64,000 nt of DNA from JBBSBL01 sp963735885 (GCA_963735885.1 CAVTMP010000010.1:216416-280415); one strand, 5' to 3'. Numbered from the stretch's first letter, positions 54,097 through 63,454 are shown. The notes: generated from the sequence alone by a model not told the origin. Translations and numbers: made by a program.

Positions 54097-55734
54097 GTGC
54101 CCCCTCCGGCTGTCGCACCGATCGACCCTCCCGACGCGCCGAAGGCCGCGCTGCGCGGCCGCGTGGTGACGATGGACGGCGCCGACGCGGTGCTCGACGA
54201 CGGCGTGGTCTACCTGGACCGCGGCGCGATCGCGGCCGTGCGCCCGGCCGCCGACCCGCCTCCGGGCGGATTCGAGTCGCTCGACGTGCTCGACACGGGC
54301 GGGACGATCTACCCCGGGCTGATCGAGCTCCACAACCACCTGCCCTACGACGTGCTGCAGCTCTGGCAGGTCCCCAGGCGCTACACGAACCGCGACCAGT
54401 GGGGCGGCACCCCCGAGTACCGACGACTCATCAGCGGGCCGATGACCGTGCTCGGCCGATCACCCGGGCTGATGCCGGCGGTCGTGCGCTACGTCGAGTG
54501 CAAGGCGCTGCTCGGCGGCGTGACCACCAGCCAGGGGATCGAGCTGTTCTCCAACCACGGCGCGCGCCGCTTCTACCGCGGCCTCGTGCGCAACGTCGAG
54601 GCGACCGGCGATCCCGCGCTGCCGGACGCCGCGACCAAGGTCGCGGACGTCGAGGCCGCCGATGCGCAGCGCTTCCTCGCCCGGCTGGAGCGGCAGTCCT
54701 GCTTCCTGCTGCACCTCTCCGAGGGCACCGACGCCAGCGCACGCGAGCACTTCCTGGCGCTGCACTTCGCGCCACGGCGCTGGGCGATCACCAAGGCGCT
54801 CGCGGGCATCCACTGTGCCGCGCTCGAACCCGCGGACTTCAAGGTCCTCGCGCGACGCGGCGGCGCGATGGTCTGGTCCCCGCTGAGCAACCTGCTGCTC
54901 TACGGACAGACTGCCGACGTCGCGGCCGCCCGGGCGGCCGGGGTGCTGATCGGCATCGGCTCGGACTGGTCGCCCTCGGGCAGCAAGAACCTGTGGGGCG
55001 AGCTCAAGGCCGCCCACCTGGCGGCGGGGCGTGACCCGTCCGGGCCGACCCCGCGCGACATCGTCGCGATGGCCACGCGCGACGCCGCGAGGATCCTCGC
55101 GTGGGAGGACGCGCTCGGCACCGTGGAGGCAGGCAAGCGCGCCGACCTGATCGTGATCGGCGGGGTCGCCGGTGACCCGTACGAGCACCTGCTCCACGGC
55201 GACGAGCGCGCCATACGCCTCGTCGTGCTCAACGGCTTCGCCCGCTGCGGCGACCCGGCGCTCATGCACGCGCTGGGAGCCGGGTCCGAGACCGTCGCCG
55301 TCGGAGACGAGCAGCGGGCGGTCGCGCTGGCGCAGGCGACGGCCGATCCGGAGATCGAAGCGCTGTCGATCTCCGACGCGACCGGCCGGCTGAAGGACGC
55401 GCTCGCCACCCTGCCCGAGCTCGCCCGCAGGCTCGAGCGGGAGCCGCCGCGGCTCGCCGCCGCCCCGGGCGAGCCGTCGCAGTGGTACCTCGTCCTCGAC
55501 GAGCTGTCCGACACCGGCGTCGACCTGCGACCGCACCTGCCAGGCCCCGAGAGCGGGCTCCCGACCGGCCCCTCGCCGCCGCTCGCCGCGGCGGCCCCGC
55601 TGTCGCAGATCCTCGGCCCGCTCGAGCTCGACGCGATGACCGCCGCCGGCGACGACACCCTGCACGACCGGCTGGAGCGCCAGCCGAACCTGCCCGCGGG
55701 CTTCGCGCACGGGCTGCGAGCGCTGTATCGATGA
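54097..55734 (+). CDS. amidohydrolase-family protein with ~140-aa C-terminal extension
   Basis: 545 aa from GTG 54097 (SD TTGGAG). Imidazolonepropionase/cytosine-deaminase-like amidohydrolase: RVVTMDGADAVLDDGVVYLD, metal HxH in GLIELHNHLPYDVLQLW, the Cys/His part LLHLSEGTDASARE and GIHCAALEPADFKVLARRGG, and the final metal Asp in IGIGSDWSPSGSKNLWGELK. After ~400 residues comes an unknown acidic extension (QATADPEIEALSISDATGRL ... GFAHGLRALYR). Its stop overlaps the ATG of the Vps62-like gene (ATGA), so the two proteins are probably made in equal amounts. Confidence 0.85.
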   Translation: MPPPAVAPIDPPDAPKAALRGRVVTMDGADAVLDDGVVYLDRGAIAAVRPAADPPPGGFESLDVLDTGGTIYPGLIELHNHLPYDVLQLWQVPRRYTNRDQWGGTPEYRRLISGPMTVLGRSPGLMPAVVRYVECKALLGGVTTSQGIELFSNHGARRFYRGLVRNVEATGDPALPDAATKVADVEAADAQRFLARLERQSCFLLHLSEGTDASAREHFLALHFAPRRWAITKALAGIHCAALEPADFKVLARRGGAMVWSPLSNLLLYGQTADVAAARAAGVLIGIGSDWSPSGSKNLWGELKAAHLAAGRDPSGPTPRDIVAMATRDAARILAWEDALGTVEAGKRADLIVIGGVAGDPYEHLLHGDERAIRLVVLNGFARCGDPALMHALGAGSETVAVGDEQRAVALAQATADPEIEALSISDATGRLKDALATLPELARRLEREPPRLAAAPGEPSQWYLVLDELSDTGVDLRPHLPGPESGLPTGPSPPLAAAAPLSQILGPLELDAMTAAGDDTLHDRLERQPNLPAGFAHGLRALYR

Positions 55735-56870
55735 GCACCGACGACGACCTGCTGGCCCGCTTCCGGCCGGTCCTGCAGTTCGACTCGCAGGAGAGCTTCC
55801 TCGCCGACTCCGCGGCGATCCTCAGCGACCGCCCCGGCAACGCGCTGCGGCGCGCCGGCGACGGCGTCCTCGCCGGCGCGGGCAGCAACGTCCCGCTCGG
55901 CATCGACGTGCTCGGCGGGACCACGTACTCCACGGGCCTGCGCACGCGCGCGACCGACTACCTCGACGCCACCGCCAAGGACTACGTCGCCCAGGCGCGG
56001 GCCATGCACCGCGCGCCCTACGCGAACCGCGTCCACGCCCACGCCGTCCGCGACGCCGGCGACCGCCTCTGGCTGCAGTACTGGTTCTTCCACTACTACA
56101 ACGACAAGGCGTTCCTCGGCGTCGGGCTGCACGAGGGCGACTGGGAGATGATCCAACTGCGCCTCGGGCCGGACGAGCAGCCGCAGGAGGCCACCTACGC
56201 CCAGCACCGGGGCGGGGTGCGCTGCTCCTGGGACGCGCTCGAGCAGGCCGCCACGCCCGACGGCCCGGTCCCGGTCGTCTACAGCGCGCGCGGCTCGCAC
56301 GCCTCGTACTTCACGCGCGGCACCTACCCCGAGGCGCCGATCGTTCCCGACCACTGCGACGGCAGGGGCCGGCGCGAGCGCCCCGACCTCATCGTCATCT
56401 CCGACACGTCACCCGCCTGGGCGGCATGGCGCGGGCGCTGGGGGAGCACCCGCGCGCGGGCGGCGTGGGAGTCCGACAGCCCGTCCGGGCCGCGCGAGCA
56501 CGCGCAATGGCGCGATCCCGGCGCCTTCCACGCGGCGGCCCGCCCACGGGCACTGCGGGCCATGCCCCCCGGGGCACCCGGCGCTCCGCCCGCACCGAAG
56601 ATCACGGCCCGTCGCGACGGCGGGCACGTCGTCGTCGACTACGAGGTGGGGCTCGACGCCCACGGGCGCCTGCCGACACGGCTCGTGCTCAGCGTCGACG
56701 CGACCGGCGACCGCCTGCCCCCGGCAACCGAGACCCACCCGATCGACGGGCCGCGTGGAAGCGTGGAGCACGGCCTGGACGTCGACGCCGACGGCGCCTG
56801 CGACGTGCGGGCGAGCGTCGTCTCGCAGGAGAACCTGACGAGCGCGACCACCGAGGTCTCGATCTCCTGA
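55731..56870 (+). CDS. Vps62-like (DUF946-type) protein
   Basis: A 379-aa protein related to the Vps62 family known mostly from fungi and plants. Signature: DRLWLQYWFFHYYNDKAFLG, GLHEGDWEMIQLRL, AQHRGGVRCSWD and VVYSARGSHASYF, with invariant His, Asp and Trp positions. Its C-terminal ~90 residues (KITARRDGGHVVVDYEVGLD) form an added beta domain. It has no signal peptide. It overlaps the amidohydrolase gene and is likely co-expressed. The molecular role is unknown. Confidence 0.75.
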   Translation: MSTDDDLLARFRPVLQFDSQESFLADSAAILSDRPGNALRRAGDGVLAGAGSNVPLGIDVLGGTTYSTGLRTRATDYLDATAKDYVAQARAMHRAPYANRVHAHAVRDAGDRLWLQYWFFHYYNDKAFLGVGLHEGDWEMIQLRLGPDEQPQEATYAQHRGGVRCSWDALEQAATPDGPVPVVYSARGSHASYFTRGTYPEAPIVPDHCDGRGRRERPDLIVISDTSPAWAAWRGRWGSTRARAAWESDSPSGPREHAQWRDPGAFHAAARPRALRAMPPGAPGAPPAPKITARRDGGHVVVDYEVGLDAHGRLPTRLVLSVDATGDRLPPATETHPIDGPRGSVEHGLDVDADGACDVRASVVSQENLTSATTEVSIS

Positions 56871-56902
56871 GCTGCCGGCCCTCGACGGCTGAGGACCCAG
56901 AG

Positions 56903-56931
56903 TTGACGCCGGCCGGCGCGCGCAGGATAGT
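56903..56931 (+). promoter_or_regulatory. promoter TTGACG-N17-GATAGT for the DUF2182/DUF1326 pair
   Basis: TTGACG (56903-56908) and GATAGT (56926-56931) are spaced 17 bases apart in the 171-base gap before the DUF2182 gene, a good sigma-70-type match for this G+C level. Confidence 0.55.
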
Positions 56932-57041
56932 CAACGACGCCGAGGCGCTCTGCTCACTCCGAGGGGGAGGAATCGTCATAGCGTGGACGCGCGGCGTCTG
57001 ATGGGCGGGCCGAGAAGCTCGGCGGCGGGTTCGGCGGGCGG

Positions 57042-57896
57042 GTGGTGAGCGCGGCCGACTCGCCGCCGCTGCGCCGCCAGGGGGCGGCGGGGCTCGCGCC
57101 CGCGCTCGCCGCTGCGCGGGCGCGTCTCGGTCTGATCGCGTTGCTGATCGCGCTCGCCGGGGTCGCCTGGTGGTCGACCGCCGAGCGCATGAGCGGGATG
57201 GACGAGGGCCCGGGCAGCGACCTGGGAGCGCTGGGCTGGTTCGTCGGGGTGTGGGTCGTGATGATGGCCGCGATGATGCTGCCGTCGGTCGCGCCGACGA
57301 CCGCGCTGTACGCGCGCCTGGTGCGACGGCGTACCCCGCTGGCGCCGCTCGTCTTCACCGCCGGCTACCTCGTGACGTGGGCGGCGGCCGGGGTGCTCGC
57401 CTACGGCGTGTTCGAGCTCGGGCGCAGCGTGCTCGGGAGCGAGCTGTCATGGAGCCACGGCGGCCGCTGGCTGGCCGGTGGCACGCTGATCGTCGCCGCC
57501 GCGTACGAGCTCACGCCGCTCAAGGATGCGTGCCTCACGAAGTGCCGCAGCCCGCTCGGCTTCCTGCTGGGCGCCTGGCGCGACGGGCTCCCCGGGGGCT
57601 TCGAGATGGGCGCGCGTCACGGGCTGTGGTGCGTGGGATGCTGCTGGGCGTTGATGGCGTCGCTGTTCGCGCTCGGCGTGATGAGCTTGGCCTGGATGGC
57701 CTTCGTCGCGGCGCTGATCGCGCTCGAGAAGACCCTGCCCTGGGGGCGGGCGGTCACCTACGGGACGGCGGTCGTGCTGCTCGTGCTCGGCACGGTGCTC
57801 ATCGCCGCGCCCGACCTCGTGCCCGGCCTCACGATCCCGGGCGGCAACGGCGCGATGCACCGCATGGACGGGATGTCACCGATGTCCGCGCGATGA
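57042..57896 (+). CDS. DUF2182 membrane protein
   Basis: 284 aa with about seven transmembrane helices, starting GTG 57042 (or GTG 57045). The core VWVVMMAAMMLPSVAPTTAL and the later ELTPLKDACLTKCRSPLGF and MGARHGLWCVGCCWALMASL are the DUF2182 signature, with Cys and Met residues that suggest metal (possibly copper) handling. A Met/His-rich end (NGAMHRMDGMSPMSAR) fits that idea. The gene overlaps the DUF1326 gene (ATGA), a pairing I have seen elsewhere. Confidence 0.88.
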   Translation: MVSAADSPPLRRQGAAGLAPALAAARARLGLIALLIALAGVAWWSTAERMSGMDEGPGSDLGALGWFVGVWVVMMAAMMLPSVAPTTALYARLVRRRTPLAPLVFTAGYLVTWAAAGVLAYGVFELGRSVLGSELSWSHGGRWLAGGTLIVAAAYELTPLKDACLTKCRSPLGFLLGAWRDGLPGGFEMGARHGLWCVGCCWALMASLFALGVMSLAWMAFVAALIALEKTLPWGRAVTYGTAVVLLVLGTVLIAAPDLVPGLTIPGGNGAMHRMDGMSPMSAR

Positions 57897-58507
57897 ACGT
57901 GATGAGCTGGCGGATCCGCGGCACCTACTTCGAGTCGTGCAACTGCGACGCCATCTGCCCCTGCCGCCGGATCGACGGGGTGGCGGGCGGTCGCTCGACG
58001 CACGGCGTGTGCACCGGAGTCCTGTCGTGGCTGATCGAAGAGGGCGCCGCGGGCGGCACCGAGCTCTCCGGGCTCCCCGTCGCGTTGGCCTGCCGCTACA
58101 GCGACGACGAGCCGGGCTCGCCGTGGACGTGGACGCTGTATCTCGACGCGCGCGCTTCCGGCGAGCAGCGCGCCGCGCTCGAGAGCATCTTCACCGGTCG
58201 TCTCGGCGGGGACGCGAAGCGCCACTTCCCGTGGGCGTGGAAGGCGAGCGAGCTGGTCGCCGTGCGACCGGTCGAGATCGAGGTCGACCACACCCGGCGT
58301 CGCCAGAGACTCCGGATCCGTGACCGCGTCAGCGTCCGGATCCGCGATCGCTACGACGGCGGCGAGACGGTCACGTGCGTGATCTCCGGGCACGAGCGAG
58401 CCGGCGAGGAGCTCGTTGCGGACGAGCTCGTCGTCGAGGATGGCGCGCTGGCCTTCAGCTACCGCGGCGTGTGCGGGTACGGCTCGACGTTCGACTACGG
58501 AGGCTAG
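57893..58507 (+). CDS. DUF1326 protein
   Basis: A 204-aa cytosolic protein: RIRGTYFESCNCDAICPC, then HGVCTGVLSWLIEEG, and the end SYRGVCGYGSTFDYGG. Cysteine pairs near the start (C-N-C...C-P-C) are the family signature. DUF1326 and DUF2182 proteins commonly occur side by side, suggesting a two-component metal or redox module. The function is not established. Confidence 0.85.
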   Translation: MNVMSWRIRGTYFESCNCDAICPCRRIDGVAGGRSTHGVCTGVLSWLIEEGAAGGTELSGLPVALACRYSDDEPGSPWTWTLYLDARASGEQRAALESIFTGRLGGDAKRHFPWAWKASELVAVRPVEIEVDHTRRRQRLRIRDRVSVRIRDRYDGGETVTCVISGHERAGEELVADELVVEDGALAFSYRGVCGYGSTFDYGG

Positions 58508-58650
58508 TCACCGGCCACGGGTCTCCACGACGTCGGCGAGGCGTGGCGGCCTCGCGGTGCCGCGCCGATCGTCTGCGGGAAACCCCGCTGGCCACCTCTC
58601 CGTTCGAGGGGCACACTGACGGACGGCGGCTCCGCCGAGGAGTTCATCAC

Positions 58651-60297
58651 GTGGCAGCAGTCTTCACACTCCGGAAGTGCCTCGTCCTCGCGGTTCTGCT
58701 CGCCTGTGCCGCCCTGATCCCGCCCGCCGGCGCCGTGGCGGCCGACCCGCCGGTCTTCGGGGCCCCGTTCAGCATCGGCGTCGCGGGCCGCATCTACTCG
58801 GACCTGCTCGGTCCGCGGGCGGCGATCGACTCGGGTGGCGGGTCAGCCATCGCGTGGCAGGAGCTCACACCGCCCGGGGTCGTGCAGCTCGTGCAGCGCG
58901 TGGCCGACCGGTCGCGCGGCGGAGTCGTTGCGGCGCGCACCGTGTCGTCGCCCGGCAAGGAGGCGTTCGCGCCGGTCTGGGCGGCCAGCCCGCGCGGCGA
59001 CGCGCTGATCGCCTGGGCCGAGCGGATCTCCGGTGTCGACGACACGTCCCGCCGGATCAAGGTGGTCGTCAGACGGCCCGGCGGCCGCTGGGGCGACGTG
59101 CAGGACCTCGGGGTACACGCAGGCCCGGTCGCGGCGGCGTTCGGCACGAACGGCGACGCCATGCTCACGCTCACGGGACGCCGCGGGTTCTCGAGCGTCG
59201 CGCTCAACTCGGACAGCGTCCGGTTCGGCCAGGTGCGCCGCCTGGACAGCAGCTCGAGCAGGGTGTCCGTCAGGGTCGACCGGTCGGGCGGCGCCGTCGT
59301 GCTCTGGGAGGCGCCGCGCAGCACGCGCCGCGAGCTGCGGGTCGCCGTGCGCCGGCCGCGGCGCGCGATCGGCGCCGCGCAGACGCTCGGGTCGAACGGC
59401 GCCCGGCCGCTCGACGGAAGCCTCGCCGCCAACGACCGCGGCTACGCCCTCGCGCTGTGGCGCGTCAGCGGCGGCGGGACCTCGACGGTCAGGGCGTCCG
59501 GGCTGCGTCCCGGAGCGACTCGGTTCGGGGCGGTCCGGACGCTGTCGCCGCCACGCGGCGTCGCCTTCCGGCCGCTCGGCGCGCTCGCCGCGACGGACGG
59601 CGCAGTCGTGACGTGGCAGGACAACCTGCGTGATCAGGCGAGCGTGTACGCCGTCTCCCGCCCCGCCGGTGGGCGTTTCGGCACCCCACGGCGGCTGTCC
59701 GGGTCGGCGCTCGGCGCGCGCGAGCCGTTCTCCGTCCAGAGCTCGCGCGGCGACGCCCTCGTCGTCTGGCGGCGCCAACGATCGGGCGAGCTGCGAATCG
59801 AGGTCGCGAGCCGTCCGGCGGGCGGCCTGTTCGGCGCGTACGCGCCGCTCGCGCTGCCCGGCAACCGCTCCTTCCATGCCCGCGTGATCCTCGGCGACAC
59901 CGGGCAGGCGACGGCCGTGTGGTCCGGAAACGGGCCGCTGGGCGACCACGCCGGCTCCGCCGTGTTCCGGGCCGGCGCGCAGCCGGTCCCGCGCCTGCTC
60001 GGCTCAACGGTCGGGACCGACGCGGTGCTCGCCGGGTTGGCGGGGGGCGGCGCGATCACGTCGTGGGCCGGGGGGCCGCGCGCCGCGAGCGGGGCGGCGA
60101 TGGGCGTCGTCCGCGCGGCGGTCGAGCCGGCCGGCGCGACGGACTTCGCCTCCCCGATCGACATCTCCGATCCGACGGTCGAGGCGACCACCCCGACGCT
60201 GGCGGCGGCACCGAACGGGCTCGCGCTGCTCGTGTGGACGGCGGCGCGGCCCGGCGCGACCGGCACCACCTTCCTGCAGGGCGCGGCGCGCGAGTAG
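58651..60297 (+). CDS. secreted repeat (propeller-like) protein of unknown function
   Basis: A 548-aa exported protein. GTG 58651 with GAGGAG 9 bases upstream. Signal peptide FTLRKCLVLAVLLACAALIP. The mature part repeats a ~55-residue unit (GGSAIAWQELTP, GDALIAWAERISG, GGAVVLWEAPR, GYALALWRVSGG, GDALVVWRRQRSG, GQATAVWSGNG, GLALLVWTAARP), each with a xAxVxW strand, which suggests a seven-bladed beta-propeller. No catalytic motif is seen. Confidence 0.75.
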   Translation: MAAVFTLRKCLVLAVLLACAALIPPAGAVAADPPVFGAPFSIGVAGRIYSDLLGPRAAIDSGGGSAIAWQELTPPGVVQLVQRVADRSRGGVVAARTVSSPGKEAFAPVWAASPRGDALIAWAERISGVDDTSRRIKVVVRRPGGRWGDVQDLGVHAGPVAAAFGTNGDAMLTLTGRRGFSSVALNSDSVRFGQVRRLDSSSSRVSVRVDRSGGAVVLWEAPRSTRRELRVAVRRPRRAIGAAQTLGSNGARPLDGSLAANDRGYALALWRVSGGGTSTVRASGLRPGATRFGAVRTLSPPRGVAFRPLGALAATDGAVVTWQDNLRDQASVYAVSRPAGGRFGTPRRLSGSALGAREPFSVQSSRGDALVVWRRQRSGELRIEVASRPAGGLFGAYAPLALPGNRSFHARVILGDTGQATAVWSGNGPLGDHAGSAVFRAGAQPVPRLLGSTVGTDAVLAGLAGGGAITSWAGGPRAASGAAMGVVRAAVEPAGATDFASPIDISDPTVEATTPTLAAAPNGLALLVWTAARPGATGTTFLQGAARE

Positions 60298-60317
60298 GCG
60301 CAGGGACGACGCGATAG

Positions 60318-61657
60318 GTGCCTCGCGTTCCGTCGGTTCCCCGCCTGCCCGGGCTGCCGGATCCACTGCGACGGGTGCACGTCCCGCGCGACCTCGAGTC
60401 GGTCACCGCGATCGGCCAGGAGCAGGAGGCCGGCGCCGGCGGCATGAGCGGGGAGTCCGTGGAGCGCATCTGGAGCGCGGCCGTCGACCTCTATCGAAGC
60501 GGGGTCCACCCGGCCGTGCAGGTGTGCGTGCGCCGCGAGGGCGCGGTCGTGCTCGACCGCGCGATCGGTCACGCCCGCGGCAACGGCCCCCGTGATGGAG
60601 CGGAGGTGGAGAAGCAGCCCGCGACGCCGGACGACGCCGTTTGTCATCTATTCCGGCGCCAAGGCGGTCACGGCGTTCGTGGTCCACATGCTCCACGAGC
60701 GCGGGGCGCTGGACATCTCAGACCGCGTCTGCCAGTACATCCCCGAGTACGACCGCCACGACAAGGGCGAGATCACGATCGCCCACGTGCTCGCGCACCG
60801 CGCCGGAGTGCCCAATCTCCCGCGGGAGGCCTTCGACCTCGACCGCGTCGCGTGACCGCGAGTTCCGGGTCCGGACCCTTTGCGACGCAAGGCCGTTCGC
60901 CAAGCCCGGGAGGTCTCTCGCCTACCACGCCGTCTCGGGCGGCTACATCCTGGGCGAGATCGTGCATCGGGTGACCGGCAAGGACATCCGCACGGTGCTC
61001 GCCGAGGAGATCCTCGACCCGCTGGGCTTCCGTTGGACCAACTACGGCGTCGCACCGCAGGACGTCTCGCGGGTGGCGCTCAACTACGTGACCGGGCCGC
61101 CCACCGCGCCTCCGTTCTCGCAGCTGCTCTCGCGGGCGCTCGGGCTCCCCTTCGACGAGCTGGTCGAGGCGAGCAACGACGAGCGCCTCCTGACCGCGAT
61201 CGTCCCGTCCGCGAACGTGGTCACGACAGCCAACGAGCTCTCGCGCTTCTATGAGATCTTTCGCCGCGGGGGCGAGCTCGACGGCGTCCGGGTGATGAGG
61301 CCGGAGACCGTGCGCAATGCGATGACCGAGCAGTCGCACCTGGAGGTCGACCTCTCGCTGGGATTCCCGACGCGGTTCGGATACGGGCTCATGCTCGGCG
61401 CGCGGTTGCTGAGCCTGTACGGGCGCGATACCCAGCACGCGTTCGGTCATCTCGGCTTCACGAACATGCTCGCCTGGGCCGACCCCGAGCGCGCGCTCGC
61501 CTGCGCGGTGATGACCAACGGCAAGCCGGTGCTCTACCCGGAGCTTCCGCGCTTCTACGGGCTGATACAGCGCATCACCAGCGAGGCACCGAAGGTGCAC
61601 GGATCGGAGATGGCCGTCTGGGACTCCTGTGCGGGACGACCGGGAGGCGGTGAATGA
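60318..61657 (+). CDS. beta-lactamase-fold serine hydrolase (EstB-like), two frameshifts
   Basis: About 445 aa if restored, starting GTG 60318. Part 1 has LYRSGVHPAVQVCVRREGAV and DRAIGHARGNGPRDG. The frame changes near 60640. Part 2 has the nucleophile motif S-x-x-K in FVIYSGAKAVTAFVVHMLHE, and GEITIAHVLAHRAGVPNL. The frame changes again near 60855. Part 3 has YHAVSGGYILGEIVHRVTGK (Tyr of the Y-x-N region), GYGLMLGARLL and FGHLGFTNMLAWADPE. It is a class C beta-lactamase-like esterase. Conserved motifs on both sides of each break argue for sequence errors. An ATG at 60444 is an alternative start. Confidence 0.82.
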
Positions 61658-61661
61658 CGTC

Positions 61662-61676
61662 GGAGGCACCGCCTCC
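61662..61676. terminator. hairpin between convergent genes
   Basis: GGAGGC-ACC-GCCTCC, a 6-bp stem with a 3-base loop, in the gap between the serine hydrolase stop and the small minus-strand gene's stop. It may terminate both. Confidence 0.3.
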
Positions 61677-61740
61677 CCACCGGCGCCCGAGGCGCCGCCG
61701 CTGAAGCCTGTCGACTTTCGCAGACCGCCCGACCGCCCGG

Positions 61741-61938
61741 CTAGACGCGGTACAGGAACGTGTACGCCGCGGACGGACCCGACTGGCTCCATTCCGCGAG
61801 GCAGTACCGACACGTGCTGCCGTCGTCGCCGGGCACGTCAAGGGTCTTCGGCGGACGGCCCTCGACCAGATCGGCTTCGATGCTCCGGCCTCGCAGCGGG
61901 CCGTCCTCGAGCATCGCGGTGATCGTCGGGCCCACCAT
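61741..61938 (-). CDS. small hypothetical protein with CxxC
   Basis: 65 aa, ATG 61936-61938 with AAGGAG 6-11 bases upstream. It reads MVGPTITAMLEDGPLRGRSI, then DVPGDDGSTCRYCLAEW and SGPSAAYTFLYRV. A CRYC pair (one C-x-x-C) and the Gly-Pro turn suggest a small metal-binding or redox domain. The family is not recognised. Confidence 0.65.
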   Translation of the reverse strand: MVGPTITAMLEDGPLRGRSIEADLVEGRPPKTLDVPGDDGSTCRYCLAEWSQSGPSAAYTFLYRV

Positions 61939-62070
61939 CAGCGACTCCTTTCGCCCCGTCCGCTCACCGCGTCGCCAAGCGGAAAGAGCAACAGTTCCCG
62001 GCGACACCTCCAGTCTAGTCGTGACGATCGGTGCAGCCCGGGTGCGTGAGCTGAAGCCTCGCCGATCGAC

Positions 62071-62076
62071 CATACT
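62071..62076 (+). promoter_or_regulatory. candidate -10 (CATACT), leaderless
   Basis: CATACT (four of six TATAAT positions) lies seven bases before ATG 62084, which lacks a Shine-Dalgarno. Confidence 0.35.
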
Positions 62077-62083
62077 GGCCGCG

Positions 62084-63454
62084 ATGCGCTTTTCGCCCGC
62101 CACGCTCCTGCCCGTCGTCGCGCTGGCCGCGACGGCGCCGGCCGCGAGCGCGGATTCGTTCGTCGACACGACACCGGGGACGATGGCCTTCGCGGTCCCT
62201 GCCGGCGTCAGCTCGCTGAGCCTGAGCGCGACCGGTGGCGCCGGCGGAGCCCTCGCCGACGGCACCGGTGCGACTCTCGTCCCTGGCGGTCGGGGTGCGC
62301 GGGTGACCGGCACGGTCGCGGTGTTCCCGGGCGAACAGCTGCAGCTCACGGTCGCCGCCAACGGCGGGAACGCGAATGCGACCGCCGGCACCCACGGTGG
62401 GGGCGGAACGCCCGACGGCGGCACTGGCGGCTACTCGGCCGGCGGCGGTGGCGGTGCGACGCGGGTATTGGCCTGCCAGGGAGTCGTGTGCCCCGTTGCC
62501 GTCATCGCCGGGGGCGGCGGTGGCGCGGGGGCGAACGGGTTCGTCGCCACTCCCCCCTTCCCCACGCTGGCCGGCGGGCCTGGTGGCGCCGCCGGCTCGC
62601 GCGGCACCGATGGCTCATCGGACACCATCATCAGCGGTGGGGGCGGCGGCCAGCCCGGCACGACCGGTGCCGGCGGGACCGGCGGATCCGGCGCGGACGC
62701 GGGTGACAGCGGGAGCGGCCCGACGGGCGGCGCCGGCGGCGACCACACCGGCTCCTTCAACGGGCACGAAGGCGGTGGCGGCGGTGGCGCCGGCGTCTTC
62801 GGCGGCGGCGGCGGCGGTTCGGGGGCCTCCGGCATGGACGCGTCGTCCTTTCAGGCGTACGCCGGGGGTGGCGGTGGCGGCGGCGGCTCGTCGCTCGCGC
62901 CCCCCGGCGGGAACCTGAGCACCGCCGCGCCCGGCCCCGCGCCGGGGATCGTGCTGACCTGGACCCCCGATCCCGGGCCCGGCCGCGGCCCCGGGCCGGG
63001 TTCCGGATCGGGCGGCGGCGGGTCGGGCGGCGGGCCGGCAGTGCCGGCGATCGGCCGGGAGACGCTTTCGCCGTGGACGTTTCGGGCGGCGCCGAGCGGG
63101 GCCAGCGCCCTCCCCGCCGCCAAGCGCCGCTACGGCACGAAGGTCGGCTACACGCTCAACGAGGCCGCCAGGGTGCGGTTCACTGTCGTCCGGCGGCAGC
63201 CGGGTCGCAGAGCGAAAGGCCGGCGTTGCGTCAAGCCCACCAGAGCAAACCGCAAGGCGCGCACGTGCACGCGGCTTGTGGCGCTGCCGGGCAGCTTCGC
63301 GCGCGCCGGTGGCGCCGGCGCCAACAGCTTCCGCTTCACCGGCCGCCTCGCGGGACACCGGCTGAAGCCGGGCAGGTACCAGCTCGTCGCGACCCCGAGC
63401 GCCGGCGCGAAGACCGGGCGCGCGGCCGGCGCGTCCTTCCAGATCATCAAATAG
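62084..63454 (+). CDS. exported glycine-rich protein
   Basis: A 456-aa protein. Signal peptide MRFSPATLLPVVALAATAPA. An N-terminal beta segment (TMAFAVPAGVSSLSLSATGG) is followed by ~200 residues of Gly-rich sequence (GGGGGAGANGF, GGAGGDHTGSFNGHEGGGGG). A Pro-Gly linker (PDPGPGRGPGPG) then leads to a C-terminal ~130-residue beta domain (SPWTFRAAPSGASALPAAKR, GTKVGYTLNEAARVRFTVVR, RLAGHRLKPGRYQLVATP). The layout resembles surface proteins of Thermoleophilia and mycobacterial PGRS proteins. Its function is unknown. Gly codons vary, so the DNA is not a simple repeat. Confidence 0.75.
   Translation: MRFSPATLLPVVALAATAPAASADSFVDTTPGTMAFAVPAGVSSLSLSATGGAGGALADGTGATLVPGGRGARVTGTVAVFPGEQLQLTVAANGGNANATAGTHGGGGTPDGGTGGYSAGGGGGATRVLACQGVVCPVAVIAGGGGGAGANGFVATPPFPTLAGGPGGAAGSRGTDGSSDTIISGGGGGQPGTTGAGGTGGSGADAGDSGSGPTGGAGGDHTGSFNGHEGGGGGGAGVFGGGGGGSGASGMDASSFQAYAGGGGGGGGSSLAPPGGNLSTAAPGPAPGIVLTWTPDPGPGRGPGPGSGSGGGGSGGGPAVPAIGRETLSPWTFRAAPSGASALPAAKRRYGTKVGYTLNEAARVRFTVVRRQPGRRAKGRRCVKPTRANRKARTCTRLVALPGSFARAGGAGANSFRFTGRLAGHRLKPGRYQLVATPSAGAKTGRAAGASFQIIK
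62370..62910 (+). repeat. glycine-rich coding low-complexity region
   Basis: About 180 codons dominated by Gly, Ala, Ser and Thr in GG and GGx units within the exported protein. Low-complexity DNA rich in GGC/GGT/GGG, with no spacer structure. Confidence 0.6.
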
